Assembly (NCBI RefSeq): GCF_022354825.1
Contig: NZ_CP031168.1
Span: 6,759,501-6,823,500 of the forward strand
Reading direction: 5' to 3'
Origin: Paenibacillus sp. H1-7
GTDB taxonomy: Bacteria; Bacillota; Bacilli; Paenibacillales; NBRC-103111
DNA: 64,000 nt
The notes beneath the pieces are model-generated. The model saw only the letters and a program-made list of their open reading frames with translations. It had not been told where the DNA came from and searched no databases. A program made the position numbers and the translations under genes. How positions within the stretch are numbered: position 1 is the stretch's first letter; each line of letters begins with the position of its first letter. Positions 45,159 to 53,304 of the stretch are shown here, piece by piece.

Positions 45159-45339
45159 CTGGAGTAACCTTCTTTACTAGTAGTATGTGCGATGATCGCA
45201 TAGAAAACAGCAGCCGTCGCAACGACTATAGTTAAGATTACTCCGTAGTAATGGAAGAAACCATGGATTTCCATGCTGCGAAACATGTACTATCTTGCTC
45301 TCATGGGCAGTCCCGACTGCTTCCTCAGCAGCCCGTGTA

Positions 45340-46005
45340 CTATCGTTCCATCGTCCTCCCGGGCTTCGGAACAGACCTCGCGATTTGCGGGTCCGGTCTG
45401 GAGTTGACGATGCACTGCTTCATAACCGGCGCAAGTCTTTCTCCATGATCGACGAGAGAATTGGCCCGCACGTTAGTGAGCTCCCGCTCCGGTACCCTAG
45501 CCCAATCGAGCCGGTAGCCGGCGTTCAGAGCAAGCGTGCGGATGAACTCGCGCTGCGACCGTCCGTTCCCTTCGCGGAAAGGATGCACCTGATTGATCGC
45601 CGCCATGTAACGTGACGCTCTCTGCGCAAACGCCTCGCTGTTCGGCAGCTCCTTCAGGAAGCCCTCCTCCCTTAAGCTGCCGGTCACTTTGCCGAGCGCA
45701 TCTCCGATATCCCGATGGTGCCAATAGCCCATACGCATCCCCAAGTTATCGTAGTACTTCGTCATGTCCACGACGCGATATTCCCCGGCCCAGTCGTATA
45801 CATCCTGGAATATATGCTTATGGATGGCCTGAAGATGCTTGGCATCCATATCGCCGGGGATCGGCTTCTGCTCCAGCTGAACGAGACGGAACATCACATG
45901 ATCCACTTCCGCTTTGTGCAGGCTCGCTTGATCCCGGATTCCAAACTTGTTGCGCATCACATCGATATCCGGATACAAGTACGGATCTCTGAATTCCTCC
46001 GCCAT
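45340..46005 (-). CDS. Fic domain protein (adenylyltransferase, toxin of a Fic/antitoxin pair)
   Basis: The product has 221 residues. The Fic core is complete: VYDWAGEYR, then the catalytic motif HPFREGNGRSQREF with His141. Fic enzymes move AMP from ATP to a target protein, often DNA gyrase for VbhT-like toxins. The tail after the core is rich in Pro and Arg (ARSVPKPGRTMER), which could serve as a secretion signal, but there is no BID domain. The ATG overlaps the stop of the antitoxin gene by one base (TGATG). Together with VirD4 and the EssB-like gene this forms one minus-strand operon. Delivery by the secretion system is a hypothesis. Confidence 0.9.
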   Translation of the reverse strand: MAEEFRDPYLYPDIDVMRNKFGIRDQASLHKAEVDHVMFRLVQLEQKPIPGDMDAKHLQAIHKHIFQDVYDWAGEYRVVDMTKYYDNLGMRMGYWHHRDIGDALGKVTGSLREEGFLKELPNSEAFAQRASRYMAAINQVHPFREGNGRSQREFIRTLALNAGYRLDWARVPERELTNVRANSLVDHGERLAPVMKQCIVNSRPDPQIARSVPKPGRTMER

Positions 46006-46244
46006 CAGTCCGTTTTCCCCGGCTTCGGTTTGATCAGCTCCAGTACCTGCTGCTCCGTCAGCTCACCCTTCGCATATTTCAGCATGATGGCCTCCGTCTC
46101 CTCACTCACCTTCATGCCGTCTATTTCAAGGCTTGCCTTCGCATTGTTTACCGCCCTTACCGCATCCGTTTCCTTATCCTGCTGCTTCTTCCGGTTTTGC
46201 TCCAGCCTTTTTTTCTCCATTTCTTCAAAATGATTACCCATCAT
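46005..46244 (-). CDS. VbhA-like Fic antitoxin
   Basis: The product has 79 residues. The start is ATG at 46244 or the next codon; AGGAGG lies four or seven bases before. The region NNAKASLEIDGMKVSEETEA and YAKGELTEQQ matches the small antitoxins of Fic toxins. Their inhibitory motif is S/T-x3-E-G/N, whose glutamate blocks ATP binding by pairing with the Fic arginine. Here the motif reads S-LEI-D-G, with aspartate in place of glutamate. Inhibition may therefore be weaker or differ in geometry. The gene is 21 bases after the EssB-like gene and directly precedes the Fic gene, as expected for a toxin-antitoxin pair. Confidence 0.8.
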   Translation of the reverse strand: MMGNHFEEMEKKRLEQNRKKQQDKETDAVRAVNNAKASLEIDGMKVSEETEAIMLKYAKGELTEQQVLELIKPKPGKTD

Positions 46245-46265
46245 TCATCCTCCTCATGGATTCTC

Positions 46266-47858
46266 TTATTTAGGGAGCTTCGCTTCGAGCGCTTCGATTT
46301 CGACTCTCAGCTTCTCAATCTGCGCGTCGCGCTGCTGGTAGCTCAAAGCCGTATTCACGTAAAGCTCGCCTACAATCGCTTTCTTCACATAAATCATCGC
46401 TTTCACATCGCCGCTTTTCTCTGCATGCGTCCAGCCGTTAGCCGTATCGCCCAGATCGGCGTAGGCTATGGCAACCTGCGCTTCATCCGCGGGCTTGAGA
46501 GTAAATAAGTCCTTTTGCTCAATGATCTTCTTGGGGTCTTTGGCAGCGACGGCTTTCTCGAATCGGACCTTCGCCACCAGCTTGTCGTCGCCGCTTTTTA
46601 ATGCATACGTTCCGGCCTCATCCAGATTGTTTTCTTTCATGTACGCTTCCGCTACAATCCTGCTCCGCCGTTTATCCAGCTCTAACCCTTTATGCAGCTC
46701 CACTATGGCTTTCGTATTTCCGTCGATAACAGCCTTTTCGAATTTGACGACCGGAGCGTCCACTTTGATCTGCTTGATCGCCAGGTTGTTTTTCTTGTCT
46801 ACGAAATCCTGCACGACCAAATCGATGATTTCCTTTTCCGGGAACACGTCGAGCGCCATCAGTCCCGCTCCCCGCTTCAGCAAAGCAATAGCATAGGCGT
46901 ATTTGTCCTCATCCGTCAGCTGCTTCGGGTCGATCTTCTGAAAGAGGAGGATGGCATCCTTGTATTTGGCTCCCGCACCGAGCCGAAGCGCCTTCAGGAC
47001 GTCCTCCTGTACGATGGGGGCCGGCTCGGGAGACGCTCCGGCCAATACGGCGGCATGGGCCGCGTCTTTTCCGCTGTTGTATCCCGACGTGTAAACAACC
47101 AGCATGAGTCCCGCCAAAACGACCAGGAGAAGCGAAGCGCCCATCCAAATCCATTTCCGGTATTCGCGAAGCCCGGTATGAATTTGCTCCTTCTTCATCG
47201 CCGCGATCTCTTTCTCCACGAGGTCCATCCGGTCTCTCTGCTGAGCCGCTGCAAGGCGCAAATCATCGAACGATTTGCAGCGCAGTATCGTCATCAGAAA
47301 TTCTTGCGCTCCCGGCGCCGGCTTCTCTCTCGCTGCCCCGATGCCTTTGCTTTTCATAGCGGCATACGGCACCGAGCTGAACAGCATCAGAATAAGCCGC
47401 TTCACCTGCTCCAGAAGATCGTCGTCGTGAAATCCCGATGAGGGCAGTATCGTATCGATCCCGGCAAACAACGCTTTCGTCCTGTTCAAGGAGTCGATAT
47501 AGATGTTGACAGGCTCCAGCAGAATCGTAATTCCCTTCGTCCGATACAGCTCCTCCGTATACTCGCCGAGACGTATCAACGAATCCACGATGTGCAGCTT
47601 CGAATCCAGTTTATTCGTCCTCGTCTTTTCGAACGGATTGAAGCCGTCCTCTATGCTGTAATAGAAAATAAAATCCTGGCGGGAATCATCCTCGAACTCC
47701 ACCGTTTTAAGCGGGAACAGAAAATCACCCGGCAGCTCTTTCAAATCGGCCAGCTGCTCAGGCGATTCTGCGAGCGTCACCTTTTTGGGCAGCCGGTATT
47801 TCACTACATCCTTCGTAATGATCAAGGTTCCGCCGTTAAAATCGAAATGTTTGGCCAT
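46266..47858 (-). CDS. EssB/YukC-like membrane protein in a type IV secretion operon
   Basis: The product has 530 residues from the ATG at 47858, four bases after the VirD4 stop. Residues 1-200 resemble the pseudokinase domain of EssB/YukC (YYSIEDGFNPFEKTRTNKLDS, ITILLEPVNIYIDSLNRTKA, LFAGIDTILP). One TM helix lies at 237-256. The C-terminal half is made of helical repeats (about 280-500) and ends in a coiled coil (DAQIEKLRVEIEALEAKLPK). EssB is a core membrane component of the ESX/type VII system in Firmicutes. No EssC, WXG100 or other type VII gene is nearby. Position between virD4-like and Fic genes suggests a scaffold or effector-handling role (inference). Confidence 0.7.
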   Translation of the reverse strand: MAKHFDFNGGTLIITKDVVKYRLPKKVTLAESPEQLADLKELPGDFLFPLKTVEFEDDSRQDFIFYYSIEDGFNPFEKTRTNKLDSKLHIVDSLIRLGEYTEELYRTKGITILLEPVNIYIDSLNRTKALFAGIDTILPSSGFHDDDLLEQVKRLILMLFSSVPYAAMKSKGIGAAREKPAPGAQEFLMTILRCKSFDDLRLAAAQQRDRMDLVEKEIAAMKKEQIHTGLREYRKWIWMGASLLLVVLAGLMLVVYTSGYNSGKDAAHAAVLAGASPEPAPIVQEDVLKALRLGAGAKYKDAILLFQKIDPKQLTDEDKYAYAIALLKRGAGLMALDVFPEKEIIDLVVQDFVDKKNNLAIKQIKVDAPVVKFEKAVIDGNTKAIVELHKGLELDKRRSRIVAEAYMKENNLDEAGTYALKSGDDKLVAKVRFEKAVAAKDPKKIIEQKDLFTLKPADEAQVAIAYADLGDTANGWTHAEKSGDVKAMIYVKKAIVGELYVNTALSYQQRDAQIEKLRVEIEALEAKLPK

Positions 47859-47862
47859 TCCT

Positions 47863-49701
47863 TCACTTCCCTGTGTTTTCTGCTTCGTAGTCGCTTGCGA
47901 TTCTTGCATACGGAGGAATGTAAGGCCGTCGGATATTGCCCGAAAACTCCGGATAGCGGAACCGGCTTTCCCTTTCGTGAAGAACGCCCTGGAAAAATTC
48001 GAACTGGAACGCTTTGCGCATCCGGATCGGGTTCATTCCGGATACGAGCAGCAGCCCTTCCTCCCGCGGCATGCGCATAATTTCATCCGGCGTCATCAAA
48101 GAGCGCTTGGCATAGCTTTGGGAAGTAGAGTCGGAGCCTCCTCCCGCTTTATGGCTTTTCGAGACGGAACGGGAATCCGTACGGATTGTGGTGTCCCCGA
48201 GCAGCTCGGAAAAGGTTTTGGCGGTCAAATGATCGCCCGCACCAAGCAGGAAGCGGATCGAATGATTGCCGATAATCGCTTCCGCCTTTTCCTTGGAATA
48301 CTTATCGATCAGCTGTCCTACCGACTGGACAATCGTACTGCACGAAATTCCGTAGGACCGGCACGTTGCCAGCAGCTCCTCGTAATTGGGGATTTTGCCG
48401 ATGTTCGGGAATTCGTCCAGCATGATGTTGACGGCTCGAGGAAGCCGGTTATAGTGCCGGTCGGCCAGGCGGTAGAGCTGCTGGAACAGCTGGGTGAAGA
48501 AGTTCGACGTCAGCATCTCCCAGGTTGAATCGGCTACGGGAAGGATGACGTAGACGATCATCTTCTTCTCCCCGACATGCTCCAGGCGAAAATCGGATGC
48601 TGCGGTAAACGACTGCACCGTCTTCGAGTTCCACTTCGACATCGTGACGGCAAGGGAGATGAAGATGCTCGAGCGTACCTTGTCCTCCGCCATCCGGACA
48701 ATCTGATACGCCATGCTGGCGGGATGATCCGTCTCGAGTCCGCCGAAAAACAAATCCATATCCTCCGGCGTCCGGCCATAAGTGGTCAATATGTAGCGGA
48801 CCATGTCCATATTGGCGTCCGCCGGATCGCATTCGTATTTGACGTACAGCAGCAGCGTCGTCAGCAGAGCGATCTCGGCTTTTCCCCAGAAGTCCATCTT
48901 CTTGTCGCCGTTCTGGGAGTTAAGGAACAATGCGGTGGCAATTTGCTCCGCATCAACCTCGCGCTCAATGTAGTCAATCGGGTTGTATCTGTCACTGACG
49001 TCCATTTCCTTGAAATTGATCAGGCGGACCTCGTAGCCCTGCTCTCTTTTAATAGAGGCCGTGCTTTCATAAATCTCGCCCTTCGGATCCGTCACGACAA
49101 TGGAACGATTCCGTTCGTGAATGATATTGGTCAAGATATACGACTGCGTCTTGCCCGACCCCGGTCCCCCGACTCCAAACACGTTCCGGTTCGGAATCGC
49201 CGTATCCTCAGGCAAAATCACCGGCTTGCCCTGCAGCGTCCCGAACAGCAGTCCGGCCGGATTGCCAAGATTCGGATGCTCCAACGAATTCGCAGCCTGG
49301 TTTGGCGAACCGGATGAGCGTTTGTTCCACGTCCTTTTCACGAAGGTCCGGTCATTAAACACCTCTGCCGTACTCGCCCACTTGGCCGTACCGTACGCCC
49401 CGTATTGGGAAGCCTCCTGAAACGACCGGGTCTGGCCGAACTTGACAAAAACCGCAATGGCGGCAAGGAGCCATATACCTAGCGGAATGAGCTGGCTTTC
49501 CCAAAAAGAGGGGTGCAGCCCGGCTTCCTTCAACAGCTTAAGCGGCTGCCACATGGATCGGGTAATCCGCTCGAAATCCCGTTCCTCCGCCGGTCTGGAT
49601 ATCCAGGTCAGGGTAGTTATAACGAACCATTCGACGACGGCTGCCGCCACCAGGCCGAGCAGTAAGGAGCCGATCAGCCTTTTTTGAATCTGTTGCTGCA
49701 T
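47863..49701 (-). CDS. VirD4/TraG-type coupling ATPase
   Basis: The product has 612 residues after GGAGG. Two N-terminal TM helices (about 9-32 and 70-87) precede the motor domain. Walker A is GVGGPGSGKTQSY at 176-188, followed by VVTDPKGEIYE. Walker B is VNIMLDEFPNIGKIPNYEEL, and TIVQSVGQLIDKY follows. These are the hallmarks of type IV coupling proteins, hexameric pumps that bring DNA or protein substrates to the channel. It opens the minus-strand operon that ends with the Fic pair and is divergent from the channel genes. A serine-rich linker (SRSVSKSHKAGGGSDSTSQS) lies in the C-terminal part. Confidence 0.93.
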   Translation of the reverse strand: MQQQIQKRLIGSLLLGLVAAAVVEWFVITTLTWISRPAEERDFERITRSMWQPLKLLKEAGLHPSFWESQLIPLGIWLLAAIAVFVKFGQTRSFQEASQYGAYGTAKWASTAEVFNDRTFVKRTWNKRSSGSPNQAANSLEHPNLGNPAGLLFGTLQGKPVILPEDTAIPNRNVFGVGGPGSGKTQSYILTNIIHERNRSIVVTDPKGEIYESTASIKREQGYEVRLINFKEMDVSDRYNPIDYIEREVDAEQIATALFLNSQNGDKKMDFWGKAEIALLTTLLLYVKYECDPADANMDMVRYILTTYGRTPEDMDLFFGGLETDHPASMAYQIVRMAEDKVRSSIFISLAVTMSKWNSKTVQSFTAASDFRLEHVGEKKMIVYVILPVADSTWEMLTSNFFTQLFQQLYRLADRHYNRLPRAVNIMLDEFPNIGKIPNYEELLATCRSYGISCSTIVQSVGQLIDKYSKEKAEAIIGNHSIRFLLGAGDHLTAKTFSELLGDTTIRTDSRSVSKSHKAGGGSDSTSQSYAKRSLMTPDEIMRMPREEGLLLVSGMNPIRMRKAFQFEFFQGVLHERESRFRYPEFSGNIRRPYIPPYARIASDYEAENTGK

Positions 49702-49776
49702 GCAACACCTCCAGTCCGCACAGGCATCTGGTTTACAAAAATACCCATGGATTTCTTTATCGTATCACCCAACATT

Positions 49777-49794
49777 CGTTCGTAATATCGAACG
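49777..49794. promoter_or_regulatory. Dyad in the divergent type IV secretion promoter region
   Basis: CGTTCG-TAATAT-CGAACG is a perfect six-base inverted repeat, 75 bases before the VirD4 start and about 185 bases before the VirB2-like start. A second perfect palindrome, ATCGTACGAT, lies at 49879-49888. Either could let one regulator control both arms; no regulator gene is adjacent. Confidence 0.45.
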
Positions 49795-49978
49795 TAAGCG
49801 GTGTTTTTTTGGATACATGGTCCCACCTTCCGGAATTGGTTCCACAAAAAGGTACATTGGACACAAAAATATGGAAATATCGTACGATTGCGCGCTTCTT
49901 GGACCGTAAGCTAGAGTGGAAAAGTTAAGAGGCAACCGATAGCCACTGCACAATGTGCGTAAGGAGGATACACCGGGT

Positions 49979-50245
49979 ATGAAATTCAGATCCATGACGC
50001 TTGCAGACGATCCTTTTAAAAAAATTACGGATTTTCTGGATAAACAAGTCGTAACCGGATTTCTCAATTTAGCGATTCCCATCGCCGTTTTGTCCATTAT
50101 CGGACTAGTGCTGGCCGCCTATATGTCCCATGACGACCATTCCAAGGCCAAATTCAAATCGGGGCTGTTCTATGTGTGCGGCGTTACTATTGTCCTGCTG
50201 CTGTCGCGCGTCATTATCGGGTGGCTGAAGTTTAACATCCGCTAA
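49979..50245 (+). CDS. Small two-helix membrane protein, VirB2-like
   Basis: The product has 88 residues from the ATG at 49979, following AAGGAGG. Two membrane helices (LNLAIPIAVLSIIGLVLAAYM and GLFYVCGVTIVLLLSRVIIGW) are separated by a short charged loop. Size, topology and place just before the PrgI-like gene fit a VirB2/TrbC-type pilin-like subunit of a type IV secretion system. Sequence alone does not prove this. Confidence 0.65.
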   Translation: MKFRSMTLADDPFKKITDFLDKQVVTGFLNLAIPIAVLSIIGLVLAAYMSHDDHSKAKFKSGLFYVCGVTIVLLLSRVIIGWLKFNIR

Positions 50246-50264
50246 CCAAAGGTGATGATCTGTA

Positions 50265-51284
50265 ATGGAACGACGTTACAAAATTCCTAACCAAGTCGAC
50301 AGCACGTTTCATGTGTGGAAATTCATTACGCTGATCGACGTCGTTATTCTTGCTCCGTCCGTCGCTTTCTGCATAGCAGTCATTTGGCTCGCGGACGGCA
50401 TGCTGGAAATGAAGCTTATCGTAGGGCTGCTGCCCGTCGTATTGACCTCTGTCGCGGTTTTTATACGCCCCATCAAGGAACGGCCGAATATTCGGGCATT
50501 CCGGTTTTTCCGGTGGAAGGTGGCTTACAACCGCCGCCAGCGCACATACTTGTTCATGAAAAAAGCGATCCGTAAGGAGGAGGGAAGCGAGGTGAGCAAA
50601 AAGAAACCGTCGATCCCCCGCGAACGCAGCGCTCAGGACCTCATTCCTATCCGCCGGGTGTTCAGCGAAACGATCGAAACGGCCGACCACCGGCTTGTCA
50701 AAATCATCGCGATATCCGCCGTGAACTTAAGCCTGATGTCGCTGAACGAGCAAATTCAGGTGATGGAAGGATATGAGCAATTTCTTACTAATTTGGATGA
50801 CCCGGTCCAAATTCTGCGCGTTTCCGAGCCGATCAACATGAGCAGGTACGTAGAGGAGCTGCGCCTGAAACGAAACGCCACCGGCAATCTGCACAAAAAA
50901 ATACTGCTCAGCTCCTATATCGATTACGCTCAGAGCATACAGCAAAACCGCGAGATGATCCGGCGCAACCGGTTCCTCGTATTCGACGAGAAGTATGAGC
51001 CAAGCAAGGAAGGCTCGCTGGAGCAGGCGATGATCCGCTTGCGCGTTCGCCGGGATCACTATATCGAGCGGCTGGAGGATATGCTGTTCCGCCATCGGCT
51101 GGATGCGGCGGAGCTTACGAACGAGGAGCTCAAGAAGGCACTGCAAATTTTCTATGATTATGAGAACGCGCAGCTCCATACGGTTACCGATGAAACGGAA
51201 ATGGAATATTTGATCGGACGCCGCAACCTGGTGTCCGCCGTCAAACGGATTGAGGAACGGGAGCGGCTCGCGAACGATTTTTAG
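50265..51284 (+). CDS. PrgI/VirB3-like protein fused to a VirB4 N-terminal domain
   Basis: The product has 339 residues. Residues 1-85 have the PrgI/VirB3 form (MERRYKIPNQVDSTFHVWKF, two TM helices, then IRPIKERPNIRAFRFFRWK). The remaining part, from LIPIRRVFSETIETADHRLV through LSLMSLNEQIQVMEGYEQFL and EPINMSRYVEELRLK, resembles the N-terminal domain of VirB4 ATPases. It lacks nucleotide-binding motifs. The ATPase itself is the next gene, so VirB4 seems split, with its first domain attached to VirB3. This recalls the trs/tra-type systems of Gram-positive plasmids. It acts at the inner face of the membrane in the secretion channel. Confidence 0.75.
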   Translation: MERRYKIPNQVDSTFHVWKFITLIDVVILAPSVAFCIAVIWLADGMLEMKLIVGLLPVVLTSVAVFIRPIKERPNIRAFRFFRWKVAYNRRQRTYLFMKKAIRKEEGSEVSKKKPSIPRERSAQDLIPIRRVFSETIETADHRLVKIIAISAVNLSLMSLNEQIQVMEGYEQFLTNLDDPVQILRVSEPINMSRYVEELRLKRNATGNLHKKILLSSYIDYAQSIQQNREMIRRNRFLVFDEKYEPSKEGSLEQAMIRLRVRRDHYIERLEDMLFRHRLDAAELTNEELKKALQIFYDYENAQLHTVTDETEMEYLIGRRNLVSAVKRIEERERLANDF

Positions 51285-51294
51285 CTATGCTTTT

Positions 51295-51365
51295 GCAACA
51301 AGTTTTTGCTAACGCAAAAACTCAGCCTATCCTTACGCAGCAAGTTTTTGCTAACGCAAAAACTC
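51295..51365 (+). repeat. Duplicated 29-base element, each copy a perfect hairpin, before the VirB4 gene
   Basis: Copies at 51295-51323 and 51337-51365 differ at one base. Each contains AGTTTTTGC-TAAC-GCAAAAACT, a nine-pair stem with a four-base loop. The second hairpin ends three bases before the AGGAGG of the VirB4 gene, so it may affect translation or mRNA processing between the two genes. Confidence 0.85.
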
Positions 51366-51372
51366 TTAGGAG

Positions 51373-53304
51373 GTGATTTCCATATTCAGAAGAAAAAAGA
51401 AGCAAACGGAAGATCGCCCTCATCTGGAGCAGCTGATGGACGACAACTCCGCTTTTCTCGATATGCTCGCACCGGACAGCATCCAGGAGGAGCTCGATCA
51501 TCTCCGCCTCGGGCGCAACTATGTCAGGGTGCTGGCGGTCGCCCATTATGCGAACGATGTGCTCATCAACTGGCTGTCGGGGCTGCACGAAACGAGCGGC
51601 AACATCTCGCTGTCGCATCATATCGCTCCCCGCTCCTCGGAAGGGATGATCACCTCCCTGAACCGGGCTATCATCGAGCTGAAGGCACGGATGAACGAGC
51701 CGAAAATCCAGCCGAAGGACGCGATCCGTCTGCAGAAGGAGCTGGAGGATGCGGAAGTGCTGCTGGACAATCTGACCTCGGGACGGAATCAGAAAATTTT
51801 CGACCAGCATATGTACATCCTGCTGCAAGCGCGGTCGCTGAAGGAGCTGGAGCGGTTAACGAGTACGGTCAAGGCGAAGTGCGGACGGAATCTGAAGGCG
51901 ATCATACCGAACACCCGGATGCTCGACGCATTTACATCCGCGCTCCCTATCCGGTCTAACGACCTGCCGGAAATGACGTACCGCAATTTTGACGGCGAAG
52001 CGCTCTCGAGCCTGTTTCCTTTTGACGAAGCGGAGATTTTTGCGGATCGCGGGGTAGTGAAAGGCAAAAACCTGAAGACGCATTCGGTCGTCGTCGTAGA
52101 CCACGATCAGCTGATCAACCGCAACGAGGTGGTCATCGCAACTTCCGGGGGAGGGAAGTCAACCTACATTTGGGGAGATATGATGCGCCGTTGGATTCAA
52201 GGCACGATCATCCGGACCATCGACCCGAAAGCGGAATTCGGACGCAAATTCGAGCGGCTCGGGGGCATATGGGTCAAGATCTCCCCAACCTCCGGCGATA
52301 TCATCAATCCGTTTGAAATCATGAATTCCTCCATCATGCTTGATGAAGACGGGAATCCGGTCGCCGTCTCGCTGCTGCATCAAAAAATCGCACGGTTAAA
52401 GACCATGTTCACTCTAATGTATAAATCGCTGGTCAATCAGCAAGTCGAGCTGGCCCTGCTGGAGAAAGCCATAGTGGAAACGTACCGCCGCAAAGGGATC
52501 GAGTGGGGTACCGATTTCTCCCGGCTGAAAAGCACCGATTTCCCGATCATGAGCGATTTGTACCGGACGATCGGTCATCTGATCGAAACGGACCGGACCT
52601 ATGAGACGCTGAGCGGATTTTACCAGGTGCTGTACCCTTATGTGGAAGGCTCCTATTCCAAAGCGTTCAACGGGTACACGAATGTGGACTTATCCAATGA
52701 CCTAATTAATTTCGATATTTACGATTTACGGTCGGAGTCCGACCTGCGGCAAGTGGCGATGTACAACATCCTGACATTTTTGACCGACGACGCTACGATG
52801 GACAGAACGAAAGTGAAACAGATTTACGTGGACGAGGCTCATATTCTCGCCGATCCGAAAAACCCGACCGCCATGGAGTTTCTCAGCTCGATGTACAAGT
52901 TGATCCGCTCGTTCCAGGGCGGCGTCACCTCCGCTACCCAGCAGGTCGGAGACTTCCTGTCAGCCGTTGACGGTTCCCGAAATCACGGGGAAGCCGTTAT
53001 TTTGAATTCCGTCACCAAGCTGTATTTGCCGATGACCGCTCAGGAGATTCAGGACATTATGAACAAAACATCGGAAAAGTTTTCGGAGGCCGAGCAGCGG
53101 CTTCTCGTCGTAGAGGATGCGGAGAAGCATAAGAATGCCGGAAAAGGCATTTATGTCGTCGGCTCCAAAAAGGTGCACATTCAAGTCGAGCTGACCCAGG
53201 AGGAGCTGCGGCTGTGGGACAGCCGCTGGTACCGGCAAAAATACGGGGAAGATCCGGAGGAGCAGCCGCTGTACGGCTTGAAGCGTGAGGAAGTGTTCGG
53301 CTGA
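51373..53304 (+). CDS. VirB4-family secretion ATPase
   Basis: The product has about 643 residues. Walker A is VIATSGGGKSTYIW (Lys262) and Walker B is KQIYVDEAHIL (Asp487, Glu488). FLDMLAPDSIQEELDHLRLG and YVRVLAVAHYANDVLINWL are typical of VirB4/TrsE. It powers the channel from the cytoplasmic side. The start is odd. The frame opens at 51370, the GTG at 51373 lies inside the AGGAGGTGA ribosome site, and no ATG, GTG or TTG follows until 51436. ATA at 51382 stands eight bases after AGGAGG and would begin a product with FRRKKK at residues 2-7. The next gene overlaps the stop by one base. Confidence 0.92.
   Translation: MISIFRRKKKQTEDRPHLEQLMDDNSAFLDMLAPDSIQEELDHLRLGRNYVRVLAVAHYANDVLINWLSGLHETSGNISLSHHIAPRSSEGMITSLNRAIIELKARMNEPKIQPKDAIRLQKELEDAEVLLDNLTSGRNQKIFDQHMYILLQARSLKELERLTSTVKAKCGRNLKAIIPNTRMLDAFTSALPIRSNDLPEMTYRNFDGEALSSLFPFDEAEIFADRGVVKGKNLKTHSVVVVDHDQLINRNEVVIATSGGGKSTYIWGDMMRRWIQGTIIRTIDPKAEFGRKFERLGGIWVKISPTSGDIINPFEIMNSSIMLDEDGNPVAVSLLHQKIARLKTMFTLMYKSLVNQQVELALLEKAIVETYRRKGIEWGTDFSRLKSTDFPIMSDLYRTIGHLIETDRTYETLSGFYQVLYPYVEGSYSKAFNGYTNVDLSNDLINFDIYDLRSESDLRQVAMYNILTFLTDDATMDRTKVKQIYVDEAHILADPKNPTAMEFLSSMYKLIRSFQGGVTSATQQVGDFLSAVDGSRNHGEAVILNSVTKLYLPMTAQEIQDIMNKTSEKFSEAEQRLLVVEDAEKHKNAGKGIYVVGSKKVHIQVELTQEELRLWDSRWYRQKYGEDPEEQPLYGLKREEVFG

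Noticed and set aside
45159..45274. Minus-strand small frame encoding a hydrophobic segment (FFHYYGVILTIVVATAAVFYA) just before the MFS gene
   Set aside because: It has no ribosome site and runs into the MFS coding region in another frame. It could be a leader peptide, but the support is too thin.
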